From NCBI GenBank assembly GCA_019058365.1, contig JAHPZE010000001.1:310001-374000 (forward strand): a stretch of 64,000 nt of DNA. The letters are read 5' to 3'. The position numbers were made by a program, and so were the translations under genes. The notes under the pieces were generated by a model. The model worked only from the letters and a program-made list of their open reading frames with translations. It was not told where the DNA came from and made no database searches. This DNA is from Promethearchaeota archaeon (lineage in GTDB: Archaea; Asgardarchaeota; Lokiarchaeia; Sigyniarchaeales; SOKP01). Shown one piece after another: positions 28,317 through 36,935 of the stretch (the first letter of the stretch is position 1; the number at the start of each line of letters is the position of its first letter).

Positions 28317-28557
28317 TACTCACCTCTGAGTTTTTAAAAGATTTTATTTTATAAGAAATTTATTTTTTTCTAATAATGCTATAGTCAATTGCTAAACGAA
28401 ATTAATAAATCTCCCTTTTATAATTCAGAAAAAAAGTTAAAATTTTACGAAATAATTATAATATTATTGAACCTAATAAATATTCCTATTTAACTTCGAA
28501 ATTTCTTATAATATAACAACTGTTGGATGAGCAGTCTATAAAATCTTACCTATTATA

Positions 28558-29619
28558 CTATGCTTCTGGAATTAAAATATTAAATTTGCTTCCTTGAGAA
28601 AAATCTCCGGATATTTTGTCTTCAACCCAGATTTTTCCATTATATTTTGCTATTATTTTATTAACAATTGATAAACCAAAACCCATTCCTTTAGAATATT
28701 TATCTTTATTTAATTTTCTCTTAAATATAATTTCTTTCCTTTCATCGGGTATTCCAATACCATTATCAATAATTTCAATTTTTATATAATTTATTCCATT
28801 ACTAATCTTCCTTGAAATATTTACATTAATTTCCACATTAGGATTATCATTATATTTTACACTATTAATTATTATATTCTCAAACATATCTAATAAGAGC
28901 TCATTCGCTATTACCCATATCTTTTTATCTGGAGTATCTATTGAGATTGATAATTCTCTATCAAGTATACTTCTTTGAAGAAATGTAATTGCCTCTTCAA
29001 GAATTCTATTTACATCTACATTTTCTAAATACATTTCAGAATCCTCTAAATTCGCAAGCTGTTGTGCATTTGAAACTAGCCTCATGCCTCTAAAACCTTG
29101 ATCTCTTATTATATCTATTAACATATCCAAGTCCTTCGCATTTTTACCATTTTTTCTATATAATGAGTAGAGTTCTGTTGCTGATTTAATATGCTGAATT
29201 ATATTGTTAATATCATGAGTCAGAAGGTCTCTATAAAAGATTAAATCCTCGTATGCTTTATTTAGTTCTTCAGTCTTGGAGATTTCTTCGCTTAAAAAGC
29301 TTATTATAATACCTATAATTATAAGAAATAATGCACGGAGGAGGTTATCTATGTTATATAAAGTTAATATATCCATTCCAAATAAAAAAGGAAAGAAAAT
29401 CAGTGAAATTGCTAGAAATATAGGAACAATTAAACCTTTTTTTTTCCACCAAAGACATGCTAGAATTGTTGGAATATAAAAGAAATGTGAAAAAACTACA
29501 TTAGTATTATGAATTACCTGAAACAAATAATTTAGGAGAGACGAAATAATTAAGAAAAAAGTTAGAATAACCAATTTTAATTTATTTAAATATTTTTCAA
29601 ACTGTGTTTTTATAATCAT
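28558..29619 (-). CDS. Membrane-bound sensor histidine kinase
   Basis: 353 residues. The N-terminal half has about four hydrophobic segments with a conserved HFFYIPTILACLWWKKKG element, shared with the kinase at 49124. The kinase core has the H-box LLTHDINNIIQHIKSA, an N-box NIIINSVKYNDNP, IDNGIGIPDE and GMGFGLSIVNKI. The sensor part is embedded in the membrane with hardly any extracytoplasmic loop. No response regulator is adjacent. Its catalytic half is a paralogue of the PAS kinase at 17016. Signal unknown. Confidence 0.85.
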   Translation of the reverse strand: MIIKTQFEKYLNKLKLVILTFFLIISSLLNYLFQVIHNTNVVFSHFFYIPTILACLWWKKKGLIVPIFLAISLIFFPFLFGMDILTLYNIDNLLRALFLIIIGIIISFLSEEISKTEELNKAYEDLIFYRDLLTHDINNIIQHIKSATELYSLYRKNGKNAKDLDMLIDIIRDQGFRGMRLVSNAQQLANLEDSEMYLENVDVNRILEEAITFLQRSILDRELSISIDTPDKKIWVIANELLLDMFENIIINSVKYNDNPNVEINVNISRKISNGINYIKIEIIDNGIGIPDERKEIIFKRKLNKDKYSKGMGFGLSIVNKIIAKYNGKIWVEDKISGDFSQGSKFNILIPEA

Positions 29620-29718
29620 CTCAATAAACCATTATTTTTTTAAGACTATTTACATATAACCTTCTTTCTATATCACTTTGCGTACTTGTTTATTTATCTA
29701 ATTTTATTAATCTCATTT

Positions 29719-31032
29719 TTAATGCGTTGCACATGATATGCAAGGATCAAAGGCTCTAATTATCCTCTGAACACTATTTTTCACTAAATTAATATCTCCT
29801 GTTCTTTCAAATAATACTTTTGCATAATTCGTAATCATTTCATTTATTAGTGGAATATTAAACTCAGTTGCTACAAATAATTTTATACGATCAATAGAAT
29901 TATGATTATTTACATAATAATGATGTAAAAGTGTCCCTCTGGGGGCCTCAATAACACCGATCCCATCAATTTTTTTTACGGAGTTCAGAGAGGAGATTTC
30001 TTGTTTAACAGTTAAATTATGATCATCTAAAATTTGTATACTCTGGACACTTTCTATATACATTTCTAATAATCTAATAAAATTAGCAAATAGAATATTA
30101 TTTTTCCATGGTTTATCAAAATATTCTAGATAAGTCTGAATTTCATCTGTACCATAATTCTCGTTAATATTGTATCTGGTTAAAGGTCCTACTATAACAT
30201 TTTTTTTATTATCAAAGTAAAAGTCTATTCCACGTAATTCAGGCTCCTTTCCAAAATAGGAAGAATAATTCTGCTTTTCAAATTCTATCATATTTCTATT
30301 AGTTTCTTTCAATGATAACCTACCTGAATATCGATTATAATTTCTTAAATTCGAGAGACCGAGATAAATGAGATTTGGAGCATCGAATTCTTTAGGTGGT
30401 AATTGATGAGAAAATAATTCAATAAATTTTTCAATGATCCATTCCAAACTGATTAAAGCATTTTGAAATCTTTTTTTAGCTATTGATATATCCTTTTTGG
30501 AAGGAGAGTAAATAATTCCTCCAGGAATAAGTGAAATTAAATGAATTGATCTACCCCCAAACAAATTATTAATTTCATTTCCAATTTTAATTAGTTCATA
30601 TATATTTGAAGTTATTTGAGGGTCGTAATTAATTAAATCATAAGCAGTTGTAGTTTTCTGACTAATATTAAAAATATTTAATAGATCTGGTAATGTTTGG
30701 AAAAAGAAACTCATAGAATGTGATTTGATTAATTCTCCAGTCATTAAAATGCGCCTTAAGAGTTTTGCTTGTTCTGAAACCTTAATATTATATATATCCT
30801 CAATTGCTTTACAACTCGCGATTGCTTGAGAAGCATAACATAATCCACATATCCTAGGAACTATTTTTGGAATATCTAATAATTTCTTTCCAATTAAGAA
30901 ATTTTCAAAACCTCTATAAATTTTAAATTCAAAATTTACTAACGAAATTTCATCATTTTGAACTAAAATTTTTATTTCCCCATGCCCTTCAACACGTTTA
31001 CAAACATCAATGACTTTTAACATTTTTTTCAC
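29719..31032 (-). CDS. mvhA: [NiFe] hydrogenase large subunit, MvhA/VhuA-like (group 3)
   Basis: 437 residues. N-terminal VEGHGEI; first Ni-ligand motif RICGLC (about 59-64); second motif DPCISCATH exactly at the C-terminus. The protein ends at that His, so there is no C-terminal peptide for a maturation protease to remove. Both ligand positions are Cys, not Sec. Mvh-type enzymes oxidise H2 in the cytoplasm and feed electrons through MvhG and MvhD into HdrA, which bifurcates them. Genes for MvhG and a wHTH-HdrA-MvhD fusion lie directly upstream in the same transcript, with a 4-nt overlap to mvhG. Confidence 0.88.
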   Translation of the reverse strand: MKKMLKVIDVCKRVEGHGEIKILVQNDEISLVNFEFKIYRGFENFLIGKKLLDIPKIVPRICGLCYASQAIASCKAIEDIYNIKVSEQAKLLRRILMTGELIKSHSMSFFFQTLPDLLNIFNISQKTTTAYDLINYDPQITSNIYELIKIGNEINNLFGGRSIHLISLIPGGIIYSPSKKDISIAKKRFQNALISLEWIIEKFIELFSHQLPPKEFDAPNLIYLGLSNLRNYNRYSGRLSLKETNRNMIEFEKQNYSSYFGKEPELRGIDFYFDNKKNVIVGPLTRYNINENYGTDEIQTYLEYFDKPWKNNILFANFIRLLEMYIESVQSIQILDDHNLTVKQEISSLNSVKKIDGIGVIEAPRGTLLHHYYVNNHNSIDRIKLFVATEFNIPLINEMITNYAKVLFERTGDINLVKNSVQRIIRAFDPCISCATH

Positions 31033-31787
31033 CCTTCCAATTTTGGTTTCGAGAATCGGTAAAAAATACCAGTGTAGTTTTTGAGTTCTTCAGATAAATT
31101 TATTAAACTCAAATAGTTAACAAGGTTAGAAGTAAAATCTTTTGATACTGGTCCTATACATCCTTCACAGGGAAGTCCCATCTTAATACACATATGTTCA
31201 CACCCATCTCGTATAATAGGTCCTAAACATAAAATACCCTTTGCTAAAAAACATTCAGAGTTTTCCTCATCAAGTTTAATCTCTTCTGGATTTGGTGTAA
31301 TTTTTGAGATATTTATATTTGAATTTATTTCCATGTTCCCTCTTAATGGGCAACTACCACACATATTTTTTTCAGAGAGTTCTATTTCTTTATTTTCAAC
31401 CAATCTAATTAGACAATTACCAAAAAGTTTCATAGGTGGTGGACAACCTGGAATGATACCATCAATTTCAATATATCTTGAAATTGGTTCTGTCATTTTT
31501 ATATCTGATAGGCTTAAAATTCCTCCAAAACAAGCACAAGTTCCTAATGCATATATTTTTTTAGCTTGTTTTCGGATTTTTCGAAGGATAGGTATTTGAT
31601 CATCTTCAGAAACACATCCTTCAATTAAACAAACATCACAATCTTCAATATCCATTACATCGGAAATAAATTGAAAGTAAATTACTTTAGTACGTTCAAG
31701 GAATTGTGGAAAAATATCTAACGATATAAGAGAAGAGATGCATCCACTACAAGATGTTAAAGATATTATTGCAAATTTACGTTTCAA
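31029..31787 (-). CDS. mvhG: [NiFe] hydrogenase small subunit, MvhG-like
   Basis: The start chosen is TTG 31787 behind a strong GGAGGAGGT, giving 252 aa (KRKFAIISLTSCSGC); longer starts read into the upstream gene. Fe-S ligands: TSCSGC at the N-terminus (proximal cluster), EGCVSEDD, ALGTCACFGG, IPGCPPP, and a C-terminal set around CPLRGN, CLGPIIRDGCEHMC and CEGCIGP. It links the Ni-Fe site of MvhA to MvhD/HdrA by a chain of three clusters. It overlaps the 3' end of the wHTH-HdrA-MvhD gene by 11 nt and mvhA by 4 nt, so translation is coupled. Confidence 0.88.
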   Translation of the reverse strand: MKRKFAIISLTSCSGCISSLISLDIFPQFLERTKVIYFQFISDVMDIEDCDVCLIEGCVSEDDQIPILRKIRKQAKKIYALGTCACFGGILSLSDIKMTEPISRYIEIDGIIPGCPPPMKLFGNCLIRLVENKEIELSEKNMCGSCPLRGNMEINSNINISKITPNPEEIKLDEENSECFLAKGILCLGPIIRDGCEHMCIKMGLPCEGCIGPVSKDFTSNLVNYLSLINLSEELKNYTGIFYRFSKPKLEG

Positions 31788-34326
31788 ATTTAACCTCCTC
31801 CAATAATTTATTATAAAATTTATTAGCAACCTCAGCAAACTTGTTCCCTTCAACAGCATTCAAATGTTTAAGAATTATTCGCTCACGGTATTTTGTCGGG
31901 ATAATATTTTTTAATATCAATATTTTTTTTTCTACTTTCTCTACTCCATCAATATATCGACACGCATTTTTTCTACAACCAATTATCATCACTCCATCAA
32001 AACCTAACTCAAACGATTTAATTATGAAATTCGTATCTATGCGACCAGTGCAAGGAACACTTAAAATAAAGATATTTGGATTATATGAGATCTTCTTAAG
32101 ACCCGCATCATCTGCAGCAGCATAACCACAAGAACGACAACAAAAGGCAATAATTTTAGGTTGTTTTCTAAATTTCGAAAAAATTTCAATTGATTTTAAA
32201 ATCTTCTCAGAATTATCTATGTTTAAATCTATCGCATTAGTGGGACAAATACTAGCGCATGTACCACATCCCTTACATTTAAATTTATCTATATTTACTT
32301 TTTCTGATTCTATTGTAATTGCATTGTAAGGACAAATTTTAGAACACAATCCACATAAGCCACACTTGTTATCATCGATTTCGATTCCACTAAACTCCGC
32401 TATCAAATAATCATTAGAGAGTAATGAAATGATTTTAATCGCTGTATTATTAGCTGTTGAAATCGTAGAATTATAATCTAATGGACCAAATATAGTTCCA
32501 ACCCCATATATTCCAGATGCTAATGTCTCTTCACTCATAAAACCATAATCATCTAATGTAAAATCCATTGTTTTTCGAAATGCTTTTAAGTCTTTATTTG
32601 GTACTAAAGTTTGATTTAACACTATTAAGTCACTTGGATATTCTTTTGAATCGACTTTTACTATCTTTTGATCGTTTTTTTCAACAATTTTTACTTTATT
32701 AGAATAATGTATCCTAGAATCCATGGATCTTAGTGTAAAGTCGTCTGCTTTTTTTATCTTACTTAAATCGTAAAAAATATTGACTTTACAATCAGGATTT
32801 TTTACTTCAACATAATTTAAATATTTTAAAGCAAGGATATCTTGAAGTTTATGTTGATGATCAGGGTGTCCAGCATATTGAATAATCGAAATCGTCTTTG
32901 GAGGCGTTTTATCAGAAATTTTTACTATTTTACCTTCTGTGAAGCCATCAGAAGATAACATTCTTTCAAACTCCGATGATGTAATGATATCATTTTGTGG
33001 GTTATAACAATATTCATCTAAATCTGTAAAAAGATCAGAACCGATAGCTATAACTTTAGTACCTACCTTAATTTCAATTTTTTCTGGTTTTTGTGTCAAA
33101 TCTATTGCTTTATTAACGCATGCACGTTCACAAATTCTGCAATTAAGACAATTCTTAATATCTGATTCATCAATTAAAGGAACATAGGGAAAAGAATGAA
33201 TAAATGGGATATAAATAATTTTTCTATTATTTAATCCAAATTCATATTGATTTTGTTTTTCAATACTGCATACTTTTATGCATTGTTTACAACCAGTACA
33301 TTTCTTTGTATCTACATATCGCGGTTTTTTAATCAAATTAAGAGTAAAATTTCCGACTTCTCCTGAAACACTTTCTATTTCAGTATTAGTAAGTACTTTT
33401 ACATTTTTTTCATTCACCAACTCACCTATTAATTCTGAAATGAAGCATATAGAACAATCGCCCATATTATGTATTCGATCCCATCGGGCTACTTTACCTC
33501 CCAAAGTTGGTGATTTCTCAATAACATATACTTTTATTCCAGCTCGAGCTAAGTTTAATGCAAGTGTTATACCCGCTATTCCACCTCCTAAAATTGCAGC
33601 ACTTTTTTCAATTTCAACTCTCTTAATTTTTACTTTTTTTTGAAGACTAACGCGTTCAACTGCTGCTTCAATTAATAATTTTGCCTTTTCTAATGAAAGA
33701 GAGGGATCGATTTGATTAATTTCGAATTGATGTACCCAACAACATTGTTCTCTAATATTTGCTATTTCTATATTCACATGTTCAATGACACCATCAAAAA
33801 TTCGCTTAAAAAGATGCTGATGAGTTTTTGGAGAGCAAGCAGCTATTACAATCTTGTTTAAAAAGTTATCTTTTACCCAATGTGTAATTTTATCAAAATT
33901 TTTTTGCTGGCATAAATTTTCGAAGATTTTTACAGATACAACCTTTCTTAACTTATTTACATATTTTTCAAGAGCAGTTATATTAATTACATTTGAAATT
34001 TCTGTATTGCAATTGCAAATTATTACTCCAATTCGGCTTATTTCACTTCCCTGAGAATCTAAGTATTCATCAATATTTTCTCCTGATAAAATTCTTTTGT
34101 TGAGATTTAGTATTTTTAATATACGTTTACCATCTTCCGTAAGAAAATATGATTTTTTATCTTTATTGATTAATGTACCAATTTTTTTGAGATGGAAATT
34201 TAACTGTCCTGTAGTATCTAAACCCAATTTTTCCATTAAATCTGTATAGGGAATATAACCCTCTTTTTCTAAAAGGAGTAAGATCTTTCTTCTAAACGGA
34301 TGAGATAATATAGAATATATATCCAT
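31777..34326 (-). CDS. Winged-helix / HdrA / MvhD triple fusion (849 aa)
   Basis: The frame is continuous. Residues 1-75 are an ArsR-like winged helix (LSHPFRRKILLLLEKEG; TTGQLNFHLKKIG recognition helix; FLTEDGKRIL wing). Residues about 98-720 are HdrA: CNC in place of CxCG, ACSPKTHQHLF, FAD loop ILGGGIAGITLALNLARAG, GDCSICF, ferredoxin motifs CTGCKQCIKVC, CLNCRICERAC, CGLCGLCSKICP and CKGCGTCASICP. Residues 721-849 are MvhD (FCCRSCGYAAADDAG, VPCTGRIDT, GCRKNACRY). First gene of the operon, then mvhG and mvhA. The HdrA-MvhD part should accept hydrogenase electrons and bifurcate them at FAD. The DNA-binding head is unexpected and may report redox state to transcription (inference). Confidence 0.87.
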   Translation of the reverse strand: MDIYSILSHPFRRKILLLLEKEGYIPYTDLMEKLGLDTTGQLNFHLKKIGTLINKDKKSYFLTEDGKRILKILNLNKRILSGENIDEYLDSQGSEISRIGVIICNCNTEISNVINITALEKYVNKLRKVVSVKIFENLCQQKNFDKITHWVKDNFLNKIVIAACSPKTHQHLFKRIFDGVIEHVNIEIANIREQCCWVHQFEINQIDPSLSLEKAKLLIEAAVERVSLQKKVKIKRVEIEKSAAILGGGIAGITLALNLARAGIKVYVIEKSPTLGGKVARWDRIHNMGDCSICFISELIGELVNEKNVKVLTNTEIESVSGEVGNFTLNLIKKPRYVDTKKCTGCKQCIKVCSIEKQNQYEFGLNNRKIIYIPFIHSFPYVPLIDESDIKNCLNCRICERACVNKAIDLTQKPEKIEIKVGTKVIAIGSDLFTDLDEYCYNPQNDIITSSEFERMLSSDGFTEGKIVKISDKTPPKTISIIQYAGHPDHQHKLQDILALKYLNYVEVKNPDCKVNIFYDLSKIKKADDFTLRSMDSRIHYSNKVKIVEKNDQKIVKVDSKEYPSDLIVLNQTLVPNKDLKAFRKTMDFTLDDYGFMSEETLASGIYGVGTIFGPLDYNSTISTANNTAIKIISLLSNDYLIAEFSGIEIDDNKCGLCGLCSKICPYNAITIESEKVNIDKFKCKGCGTCASICPTNAIDLNIDNSEKILKSIEIFSKFRKQPKIIAFCCRSCGYAAADDAGLKKISYNPNIFILSVPCTGRIDTNFIIKSFELGFDGVMIIGCRKNACRYIDGVEKVEKKILILKNIIPTKYRERIILKHLNAVEGNKFAEVANKFYNKLLEEVKFET

Positions 34327-34432
34327 AATTCATTTTCCTTTTTCAAATAAATTATATTATATATTTTTAATAGAAAAAATAATTTTAAATTCAAAAATAA
34401 CTATGACTATTTTGATAAACAAAATGATCTCT

Positions 34433-34446
34433 ATGATAAATATCAT
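34433..34446. promoter_or_regulatory. Palindrome upstream of wHTH-HdrA-MvhD operon
   Basis: ATGATA-AA-TATCAT is a perfect inverted repeat in the 465-nt divergent region between the wHTH-HdrA-MvhD gene (start 34326) and the Sec-HdrA gene (start 34792). It is preceded by CAAAATGATCTC, which resembles the boxes at 43230-43357. A further ATGATAAAAACTATGATC-like inverted stretch lies near 34518. A plausible operator for the minus-strand operon. Confidence 0.45.
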
Positions 34447-34591
34447 TGTCAGAGTATATAAATATGATCCTTTTCCCATTTATAGTATTTGAAAGTAGTC
34501 AAATAAGTGTTAGAAAGATCATAGTTTTTATCATAAAAGCGATAGATCCTCTATAAGAAAATAATTATACGAAGATCAGATTCGTATATTA

Positions 34592-34651
34592 AGTCAAAAA
34601 AAGACTAAAAATTTTGTCAAATAATTAAAATTTCTCTTATCAGATTTTTTA
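34592..34651 (+). promoter_or_regulatory. GTCAAA-type operator and core promoter of Sec-HdrA
   Basis: AGTC-N7-GACT (from 34592) is followed by TTTTGTCAAATAATTAAAA, then CTCTTATCAGA and a TTTAAATTT (TATA-like). The same order, TTTGTCAAAATGATAAAAA, TTCTTATCAAA, TTTAAATT, occurs at 43783-43826 before the MtdB pair. Both elements lie 140-150 nt before their start codons. The shared arrangement suggests one regulator for both promoters and a long 5' leader. Confidence 0.5.
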
Positions 34652-34791
34652 AATTTACTTAAAATCATCATTTAATCTGAATAGCAGAAAAAAAAATGCA
34701 TTTTATTCTTTTGCAGATTTTTAGTTTTTTCAATTTCATGAATTTATTACATTATAATTAATAGTAGGTGATGTTTTACTAGGTGAATTAA

Positions 34792-36828
34792 ATGTCTGAG
34801 ATACAGACCATGGTGAGAATTGGAGTATATATCTGTAGATGAGGAGTTAATATCAGTACTTCTATCGACTGTGATCTTATTAGAGATTATGTTGAGGCCC
34901 TCCCAAACGTTATTGTTGCTAAAGTAAATGATTTTACTTGTAGCGATCCAGGACAAAAAATTATCAAAAACGATATTTTAGATTTAGACTTAAATCGAGT
35001 GGTTGTTGCAGCTTGTACACCTAAAATTCACGAATCCACCTATCGATTAGTTTTAGTTGAAGCAGGATTAAACCCATATTACTTCCAAATGGTTAATCTT
35101 CGTGAGCATTGTTCATTTACTCACTCGGGAAATAAGAGAAAAACTACTGAAAAAGCTATAAGGTTAGTGCAAGCAGGGATAAATCGTGCTAGAGAATTAG
35201 AGATAGTACCTTATAAAAAATTATCAGTAGAGAAATCGGTATTAATTATCGGTGCGGGTATTGCGGGAATGAATGCAGCATTAGATTTAGCAAATCAAGG
35301 AATAAATGTATATTTAGTCGAAAAAGAAGCTACAATTGGAGGTAAAATGGTACAATTAGATCGAATTTATCCCACAGACGATTGTGCTATATGAGTTCTA
35401 GCACCTATTATGGTTAGTACTTCAAAACATCCAAATATAACCTTATTTACTTGTAGTGAAATCATAAAATTTAGTGGCAACACTGGAAACTATAATGTTA
35501 TAATACACAAAAAAGCCCGGTATGTTAATGAAAGTAAATGCACGGGTTGTGGATTATGTACTACAAAATGTCCAATAAAGGTACCTAACGAATTTGATAG
35601 AGGTATGGGTGAACGAAGCGCAATTTACATACCTTTTCCCCAAGCAGTACCTAAGGTTGCTTTAATTGATAAGAGTGTTTGTATAGATTGCAAAAGTTGT
35701 GAAAAAATTTGTCCCGCAGAAGCTATTGACTTAGATCAAACCTCAGAATATATAGATTTAAAAGTTGGTGCAGTCATTATTGCAACGGGATGGGATGAAT
35801 ATCCAATTATGAAAAATAACGAATATAAATATGGTATTTATCTTGATGTTATTACTCAAATAGAATTGGAACGAATGTTAAGTCCAGTTGGACCAACTGG
35901 GGGTCATGTATGTAGAATTTCTGATGGAAAAATCCCAAAAACAGTCGCGATGATTCAATGCGTGGGTTCAAGATCCTTAAACGGGAATCCCTATTGCTCA
36001 GGAGTATGTTGTAATGTTGCACTTAAAAACGCTCAATTGTTAAAACATGAATATCCTGATATGGAAATTGTTATTTTTTATATAGATATGCGGACATGGG
36101 ATAAAGGAAATGAGGAATATTATAGAAAAGCGAGAGAAGCGGGGATAATGATGATTCGAGGAAAAGTAGGAGATGTAAGACAAGATCCCAACTTAAAAAA
36201 AATAAAAGTTACAGCTTCTTCAACTTTAACAAATGATTTTATTACAATGGATACCGATTTAGTTGTATTATCTACGGGAATGGTCCCCTCTAAAAAAACA
36301 ACACAAATCGTTGAGACTTTAGGAATTGCTAAAGATATAAATGGGTTTTTAACTGAAGTTCATGGATGCCTGAAACCTCAAGAGACAAATAATTTGGGTA
36401 TATATATATGTGGCTGTGCTGCTGGACCTAAAAATATCCCTTATTCCGTGTCAACTGCATTAGCTGCTGCAAGTAAAGCATCTACTTTACTCTGTAAAGA
36501 TACAATAACTCAAGAATTAATCATCGCTGAAGTAAATGAAAATTTATGTATGGGTTGCCATAGATGTGAAAAACTTTGTAATTATAATGCAATAAAAGTT
36601 AATAGAGAGAATATAGCTATAGTAGATGATTTAAAATGTAAAGGGTGCGGAGTTTGTGTATCATCATGCCCCGCTAGAGCAATTGATCTTAAATACTATA
36701 GAGATAAGCAAATTAGTGAAGAGATAAGAGGGATCTGTAGTACTGAACTTGAATATAAGGAAGAATATATTGAATCTATTGATCTTATTTGGAAAAAGAT
36801 TGAAGCATTAGCTCCTTATCAAACATAA
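34792..36828 (+). CDS. hdrA: Selenocysteine-containing HdrA (two in-frame UGA, 678 aa)
   Basis: ATG 34792 has AGGTGA five bases upstream. UGA at codon 17 (34840-34842) replaces the second Cys of the N-terminal CRCG motif (ICRUGVNIS). UGA at codon 201 (35392-35394) replaces the Cys of DCSxC (DDCAIUVLAPIM), which by my memory is the Sec position of methanogen HdrA. The frame is otherwise open to TAA 36826. FAD loop IIGAGIAGMNAAL at about 152-164; ferredoxin motifs at 250-260, 297-307 and two near the C-terminus (CMGCHRCEKLC, CKGCGVCVSSCP). Flavin-based bifurcation subunit of a heterodisulfide-reductase complex. It is followed directly by a SECIS-like stem-loop. Confidence 0.88.
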
Positions 36829-36899
36829 TCTGAAAAAGAATGATCCTCTTAAACAAATGTTAGTTGAGAGGAAACTAACCCATTGCATGGGTTTTCAGA
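36829..36899 (+). promoter_or_regulatory. SECIS-like stem-loop B, directly after the hdrA stop
   Basis: The outer stem TCTGAAAA/TTTTCAGA (8 bp perfect) starts at the base after the hdrA stop. Inside it are GAATGAT, an upper stem CCTCTT/GAGAGG (with one U-G pair) whose apical loop begins AAACAAA, and then a CCAT-TGC-ATGG arm before closure. The competing hairpin GTTAGTT/AACTAAC (36859-36879) is mutually exclusive with the upper stem. The layout matches element A at 8497-8563. It lacks a clear 3' GA partner for the AUGA, so it is not a textbook eukaryotic SECIS. Confidence 0.6.
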
Positions 36900-36935
36900 A
36901 AAATATAAAATAATAATTGATATAATTTTATATCA

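Noticed and set aside
29719..31032. Possible Sec in the hydrogenase large subunit (as in VhuU)
   Set aside because: The C-terminal motif reads DPCISC with ordinary Cys codons.
36859..36879. GTTAGTT/AACTAAC as a simple terminator after hdrA
   Set aside because: It is embedded in a larger closed structure matching element A and is not followed by a T-run; kept as a competing fold only.
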